DNA of 17,503 bases. Origin: an uncultured Akkermansia sp. (GTDB lineage Bacteria; Verrucomicrobiota; Verrucomicrobiia; Verrucomicrobiales; Akkermansiaceae). Below, piece by piece: positions 14,491 through 17,503 of the stretch. How positions within the stretch are numbered: the first letter of the stretch is position 1; every line of letters begins with the position of its first letter. The stretch covers positions 1 through 17,503 of the forward strand of contig URLZ01000045.1 of assembly GCA_900548895.1 (NCBI GenBank). The letters run 5' to 3'. The notes below the pieces were generated by a model. It was given only the letters and a program-made list of their open reading frames with translations. It had not been told where the DNA came from and did not search any database. The position numbers and the translations under genes were made by a program.

Positions 14491-14958
14491 TCATTTCTCA
14501 CCCTCGAGCGGCTCAAGCTGCCCCTCGCGCCACACATAGCGGCGAGGCGCAGGAATAGGAGTCCGCATATCGGCACACCAAGCATCCTGCAACTCCAGCA
14601 CCCCGCCATCGTGCAGAGCCACGAGACGCTTGCTCGACTTTCGCACCAAAGGTTGCAGCCCCGACGTCCACTTCTCAAACCCTAACTCCGCATCCCTCGC
14701 CTTGAACGCATAAATACTCAGGCGGGGCATGCCCGACAGCGTCAAATACTCCACCAGCAACTCCGGCACACCATCACCGTCCAAATCGTGCAAATGCATC
14801 TTGCAGGTGTGCCCCCGGTAAGCCTCCAAAATCACATAGCGGCATCGCATGCGCTCCGTCCGCGCCTCATCACCGCTCCCGTACTCAGCCACCAGATAAA
14901 CATCCGGCGCGCCCACCTCCGCCGTTTCGCCGTTCGACAAAAGACCAACGTGTCGCAT
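14491..14958 (-). CDS. Small protein with FG-GAP/EF-hand-like calcium loop
   Basis: 155 residues, no family recognised. The central block HLHDLDGDGVPELLVEY (Asp58, Asp60, Asp62, Glu66) is a DxDxDG calcium-binding loop of the kind found in FG-GAP/VCBS beta-propeller repeats. The flanking strands (RYVILEAYRGHTCKMHL, RLSIYAFKARDAELGF, KRLVALHDGGVLELQDAWCADM) look like propeller blades. Only one such loop is present, so it would be a partial propeller or a single-blade protein. No signal peptide is visible from the ATG at 14958. A stop codon lies two codons further upstream, so no longer start is available, and a secretion signal may have been lost. The AT-rich TAAAAT just before the ATG could be a -10 box, though with no good -35. 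It is divergent from the ankyrin gene. Confidence 0.65.
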   Translation of the reverse strand: MRHVGLLSNGETAEVGAPDVYLVAEYGSGDEARTERMRCRYVILEAYRGHTCKMHLHDLDGDGVPELLVEYLTLSGMPRLSIYAFKARDAELGFEKWTSGLQPLVRKSSKRLVALHDGGVLELQDAWCADMRTPIPAPRRYVWREGQLEPLEGEK

Positions 14959-15002
14959 TTGATTTTACAATTCACACGTTTGGTACCCGGCGCCCTCGCC
15001 GC

Positions 15003-15031
15003 TTGACGTCAGGCACTCCGCGTGATAGGAT
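15003..15031 (+). promoter_or_regulatory. Promoter of the ankyrin gene (TTGACG-17-TAGGAT)
   Basis: TTGACG (15003-15008) and TAGGAT (15026-15031) are 17 bases apart. The -10 ends 44 bases before the ATG at 15076, leaving a leader of about 38 bases without a Shine-Dalgarno sequence. Confidence 0.65.
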
Positions 15032-15075
15032 GAAGCCTTGTATCGCGGCCAACACCTCAAACATAACGCCATACC

Positions 15076-16620
15076 ATGAAACGCCCTAAAAAAGAGACCT
15101 CCTCCACCAACAAGCCGTATCCCACTGTTGCGGAGCTCATCGCCGCCATCGCAGAGGGCGATGAGGAACGCCTCCGAAGGATGGTCGCCGCAGGAGCGGA
15201 TCTTCAAGCCATCGACGAGGACGGCGTCTCCGTTCTGGAACACGCCATCAGGAACGGCAGCCCGAGCGTCATGATGAGCCTCTTCTCAGCGGAGCCATTG
15301 ACCGACGCCCCCGAAGACGAAGAGCGCAGCCCCGAGCAAGAACTGGCGGAAGCCATTCGCAGCGGAGACCTCAAGACCGCCCGACGCCTGCTGGAGGAAG
15401 GCGCTTCACCGAATCAGAAGCTCCCATTCGGGATGACGGCCGTGCATCTGGCGGCACTCATGCAGGAAACACCTATCCTCCGACTCCTGCTGCAGGAAGG
15501 AGGCGATCCCAACATCCGCAATGAAACAGGCAACACGCCCCTCTTCATGGCGGAAACGGGGGACGACGTCCGCGCGCTCGTCGAAGCCGGAGCCGACGCC
15601 AACGCCCGCAACGAGCTCGGATCTACCCCCCTCTTTTCCGCCGCCTCGGGCGATGTCATTCGGGCCCTGGTCGAGGCCGGAGCCAAGGTCAATGCTCGCG
15701 ACGGGTTCGGAGAAACGCCCCTGCACCGCGCCGCGAATGCCGACTGCGTACAGACCCTCTTGGCGATGGGAGCCGATATAGCGGCTCGTTCGGATTTCGG
15801 GCGAACACCCCTGCACCGCTCCGATGAAGAGGCAGACCCCGGGGTAGCTCGCGCCCTGCTGGCGGCCGGCATCGACGTCAACGCCCGCGATCAAAACGGC
15901 GACACAGCACTGCATATAGCCTCCGTGCCGGAATTTGCCGCCGTGCTGCTCGAAGCCGGGGCAGATCTGCACGCCCTGAACAACATGGGAGAAACACCTC
16001 TCCATCGAAGCGACGAGTGGCAGAACGCGGACATGGCGCGACTCCTCCTCAAGGCCGGGTCGGACGTCAACACGCGCAACCGCTTGGGCCGCACCCCTCT
16101 TCACGACGCCCGAGGCGCTGAATTGACACAGGTGCTGCTTGAAGCAGGAGCCGACGTCAACGCCCGAGACGAAAAGGGACGCACACCCCTGCACCAAGAA
16201 GGCCGAGGAGATCGTGTGCGAGAGCTCATCGCAGCCGGCGCCGACGTCCATGCCCGCGACAAGGACGGCAATACCCCCCTGCACGAATGCACGCAGGCGA
16301 CCAGTGCCCGGGTGCTGCTGAAGGCTGGGGCCGAGGTGAATGCGCGCAACAACGCAGGGAGCACGCCCCTGCATACAGCCATTTCAGCGGGCCTCGTGCG
16401 AAAACTTCTGGCCGCAGGCGCAGACGTCCGCGCCCGCGATGCGGAGGGGCGCACCCCGCTGCACAACGCCTTCAACAGCACCATCGCACAACTGCTGCTC
16501 GACGCCGGAGCCGACATCAACGCGCGTGATCAAAACGGCGACACACCACTCACCCTCGCGCGCCTCTGCCAGCGAAAAGGAATCATCCGACTGCTGCGCG
16601 ACGCCGACGGACATGCGTAA
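15076..16620 (+). CDS. Ankyrin-repeat protein, mostly 30-residue repeats
   Basis: 514 residues without signal peptide or membrane segment, so probably cytosolic. Residues 17-148 hold about three to four less regular ankyrin repeats (VAELIAAIAEGDEERLRRMVAAGADL, then LAEAIRSGDLKTARRLLEEGASPN, then FGMTAVHLAALMQETPILRLLLQEGGDPN). Residues 149-514 tile exactly into twelve units of the pattern xxxGxTPLHxA...LLxAGADVNAR: ten of 30 residues and two of 33 (starting near SDFGRTPLHRSDEE and NNMGETPLHRSDEW). The 30-residue units lack the three residues usually found in the turn between the two helices. Ankyrin repeats are protein-binding scaffolds with no catalysis of their own, and the partner is unknown. 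The gene is monocistronic. It converges with tatA. Confidence 0.92.
   Translation: MKRPKKETSSTNKPYPTVAELIAAIAEGDEERLRRMVAAGADLQAIDEDGVSVLEHAIRNGSPSVMMSLFSAEPLTDAPEDEERSPEQELAEAIRSGDLKTARRLLEEGASPNQKLPFGMTAVHLAALMQETPILRLLLQEGGDPNIRNETGNTPLFMAETGDDVRALVEAGADANARNELGSTPLFSAASGDVIRALVEAGAKVNARDGFGETPLHRAANADCVQTLLAMGADIAARSDFGRTPLHRSDEEADPGVARALLAAGIDVNARDQNGDTALHIASVPEFAAVLLEAGADLHALNNMGETPLHRSDEWQNADMARLLLKAGSDVNTRNRLGRTPLHDARGAELTQVLLEAGADVNARDEKGRTPLHQEGRGDRVRELIAAGADVHARDKDGNTPLHECTQATSARVLLKAGAEVNARNNAGSTPLHTAISAGLVRKLLAAGADVRARDAEGRTPLHNAFNSTIAQLLLDAGADINARDQNGDTPLTLARLCQRKGIIRLLRDADGHA
15520..16617 (+). repeat. Twelve tandem ankyrin units, 90 or 99 bases each
   Basis: The coding sequence of residues 149-514 is a periodic array with a 90-base period (two units of 99 bases). 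The peptide pattern is tightly kept while the codons differ between units, so the array is old rather than freshly duplicated. The phrase GDTALH/GDTPLT follows DQN twice, at 15892 and 16529 approximately. Confidence 0.85.
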
Positions 16621-16731
16621 ACCGCAACGCAGCCCCGCAGCCAGACCCCGCCCGCGCCATCAAGCCCGCGAACTTCCAGAAGCCCGAACAAACAAACGAG
16701 CCGACTCAGCCCCCGAGAAAACCGCGCAACC

Positions 16732-17130
16732 TCAGCCCTTGGGAGCCTCAGAAGCGGCGGAACCACCCGCAGCAGCCCCCTGAGCCGAAGCCCCCGCCCC
16801 GGACACAGCAGCGGAACCCGTCCCCGCGGCCCCCGCCTCCGCCTGAGAAGAACCCGAAGCCTGAGCCCCAGGCACCGACGGAAGAGCCGCCCCATCCTTC
16901 GGCGCAGACTCATTCGCCAGCGGCACAGGACACGCCGGCCGCGTCGACTCCTGCGCCTCAGAACGCATCAACTCCTCCTCAAACTCACGACGAGCCTTGC
17001 GGAACTCCCCCAAACTACGCCCCAGCGCCCGCGCAATATCCGGCAGCCGCTTCGCCCCGAAAATCAGCAAACAAAGCAGAATCAGAATAAACCACTGCGA
17101 CGGCGACCCGATATTAGCGAGCATCATCAT
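16732..17130 (-). CDS. tatA: Sec-independent translocase subunit TatA/TatE-like
   Basis: 132 residues from ATG 17130. A short N-terminus precedes one membrane helix (QWFILILLCLLIFGAK, about residues 12-27), the FGxKRLP hinge, and an amphipathic helix (RLPDIARALGRSLGEFRKARREFEEEL), the defining TatA/TatB layout. TatA oligomers form the pore that exports folded proteins with twin-arginine signals. The hinge FGAKRLPD and the absence of the TatB-type Glu in the membrane helix favour TatA over TatB. The last 75 residues are a low-complexity Ala/Gly/Ser/Glu-rich tail, longer than usual. An upstream GTG (17136) lies directly after the -10 box of the promoter, so one of the three ATGs at 17130, 17127 or 17124 is the likely start. 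No tatB or tatC is next to it. Confidence 0.88.
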   Translation of the reverse strand: MMMLANIGSPSQWFILILLCLLIFGAKRLPDIARALGRSLGEFRKARREFEEELMRSEAQESTRPACPVPLANESAPKDGAALPSVPGAQASGSSQAEAGAAGTGSAAVSGAGASAQGAAAGGSAASEAPKG

Positions 17131-17136
17131 ACACAC

Positions 17137-17165
17137 ATTCTACACAGAGCCCGGCCCCATGGCAA
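17137..17165 (-). promoter_or_regulatory. tatA promoter (TTGCCA-17-TAGAAT)
   Basis: On the minus strand TTGCCA (17160-17165) and TAGAAT (17137-17142) are 17 bases apart, identical in both boxes and spacing to the promoter at 1712-1740. The predicted first transcribed base falls on or near the ATG at 17130, so the tatA mRNA is probably leaderless. Confidence 0.7.
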
Positions 17166-17322
17166 GGACAAAGGGCGACATGAACCCAGCACCCGCACAA
17201 CCCAGCCCCCACCCCGCCCACTGTTAGCCCGCAAACACCCTCCTGAGTCAGCACACAACCCCACAGCCCCGCAACCCAACCCCAATCGGTAGAAAAAGCA
17301 AGCACCCGCCCACTCTTTTGAT

Positions 17323-17351
17323 TTGACGCCGCCCCCAAATCAAGCTATCCT
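17323..17351 (+). promoter_or_regulatory. Promoter of the terminal gene (TTGACG-17-TATCCT)
   Basis: TTGACG (17323-17328) and TATCCT (17346-17351) are 17 bases apart, 49 bases before the ATG at 17401. The leader is A/C-rich (ACAACAACAAC just before the start) and unstructured, with no Shine-Dalgarno sequence. That kind of leader is common upstream of starts in bacteria that do not rely on it. Confidence 0.65.
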
Positions 17352-17400
17352 GTACACACGCAAGGCCACAGCGGCCGAGCACAAACACAACAACAACAAC

Positions 17401-17503
17401 ATGAAAACATTCTTCATCACCGCCGCCCTGGCCGCCAGCTGCGCCCTCGCACAGACCACCACCCCCGCGGCCCCCCCAACCCCCGCCAACCCCCCCCCCC
17501 CCC
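17401..17503 (+). CDS. Secreted Pro/Thr-rich protein, N-terminal part only
   Basis: The first 34 codons are present. MKTFFITAALAASCALAQ is a signal peptide (cleavage after ALA), followed by a Thr/Pro/Ala-rich segment (TTTPAAPPTPAN) and then a run of proline codons written as C13 or longer up to the window end. The promoter upstream and the good signal peptide make a real gene likely. Its function lies beyond the window. The homopolymer may make the length unstable or may have stopped the assembly. Confidence 0.65.
   Translation, partial: MKTFFITAALAASCALAQTTTPAAPPTPANPPPP

Noticed and set aside
15076..16620. Ankyrin protein as part of a toxin or defence pair with the divergent gene
   Set aside because: Neither protein has a nuclease, toxin, protease or immunity motif, and they do not share a transcript. 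Gene order alone is not enough.

Overview
The window suggests a high-GC Gram-negative bacterium. It encodes a SurA-type periplasmic chaperone, a TatA-type translocase subunit, a lipid A-type phosphoethanolamine transferase and a probable lipoprotein. The overall style (secreted orphan proteins, a YlbF-family protein, ankyrin proteins, no Shine-Dalgarno sequences) fits Verrucomicrobiota, perhaps near Akkermansia. That placement is an impression from protein style, not a phylogenetic result. I see no tRNA, rRNA, CRISPR array, insertion sequence or phage genes. Almost none of the start codons has a purine-rich ribosome binding site. Several genes instead have a sigma70-like promoter (TTGxCx, 16-18 bp, TAxxxT) ending only 6-10 bases before the start codon, which implies leaderless or nearly leaderless mRNAs.

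Layout. 1-188: non-coding, with two tandem GAAA-loop hairpins. 189-881 (-): secreted orphan protein with a His/Cys pair resembling clan CD peptidases. 1152-1655 (+): small probable lipoprotein. 1751-2458 and 2471-4339 (+): a two-gene operon of a YlbF-family protein with a C-terminal Cys/His repeat tail and an inner-membrane phosphoethanolamine transferase. 4572-5486 (-): winged-helix regulator of ROK-repressor type without kinase motifs. 5692-7305 (+): pyrG, CTP synthase. 7611-9260 (+): Na+/solute symporter. 9355-9861 (+): secreted Cys-containing orphan. 10088-11092 (+): secreted alpha/beta hydrolase. 11125-11313 (-): small C-terminally anchored membrane protein. 11412-12416 (-): SurA-like chaperone with a degenerate parvulin domain. 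12541-13632 (+): class V aminotransferase. 13722-14153 (+): YbgC-type hot-dog thioesterase. 14491-14958 (-): small protein with a Ca2+-loop-like motif. 15076-16620 (+): ankyrin-repeat protein built mostly of 30-residue units. 16732-17130 (-): TatA. 17401-end (+): start of a secreted Pro-rich protein, cut off by the window end inside a run of at least 13 C.

Most genes stand alone with their own promoter or terminator, so this looks like ordinary chromosome with few real operons. A cell-envelope theme runs through it: the PEtN transferase, SurA, TatA, and the lipoprotein, secreted hydrolase and secreted orphans. Base composition changes along the window. The + strand is G-rich from about 2.4 to 5.1 kb and C-rich after about 5.2 kb, even where coding direction does not explain it. 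The most unusual locus is the YlbF/metal-binding-tail plus PEtN transferase pair. I did not find a clear new defence or mobile system.
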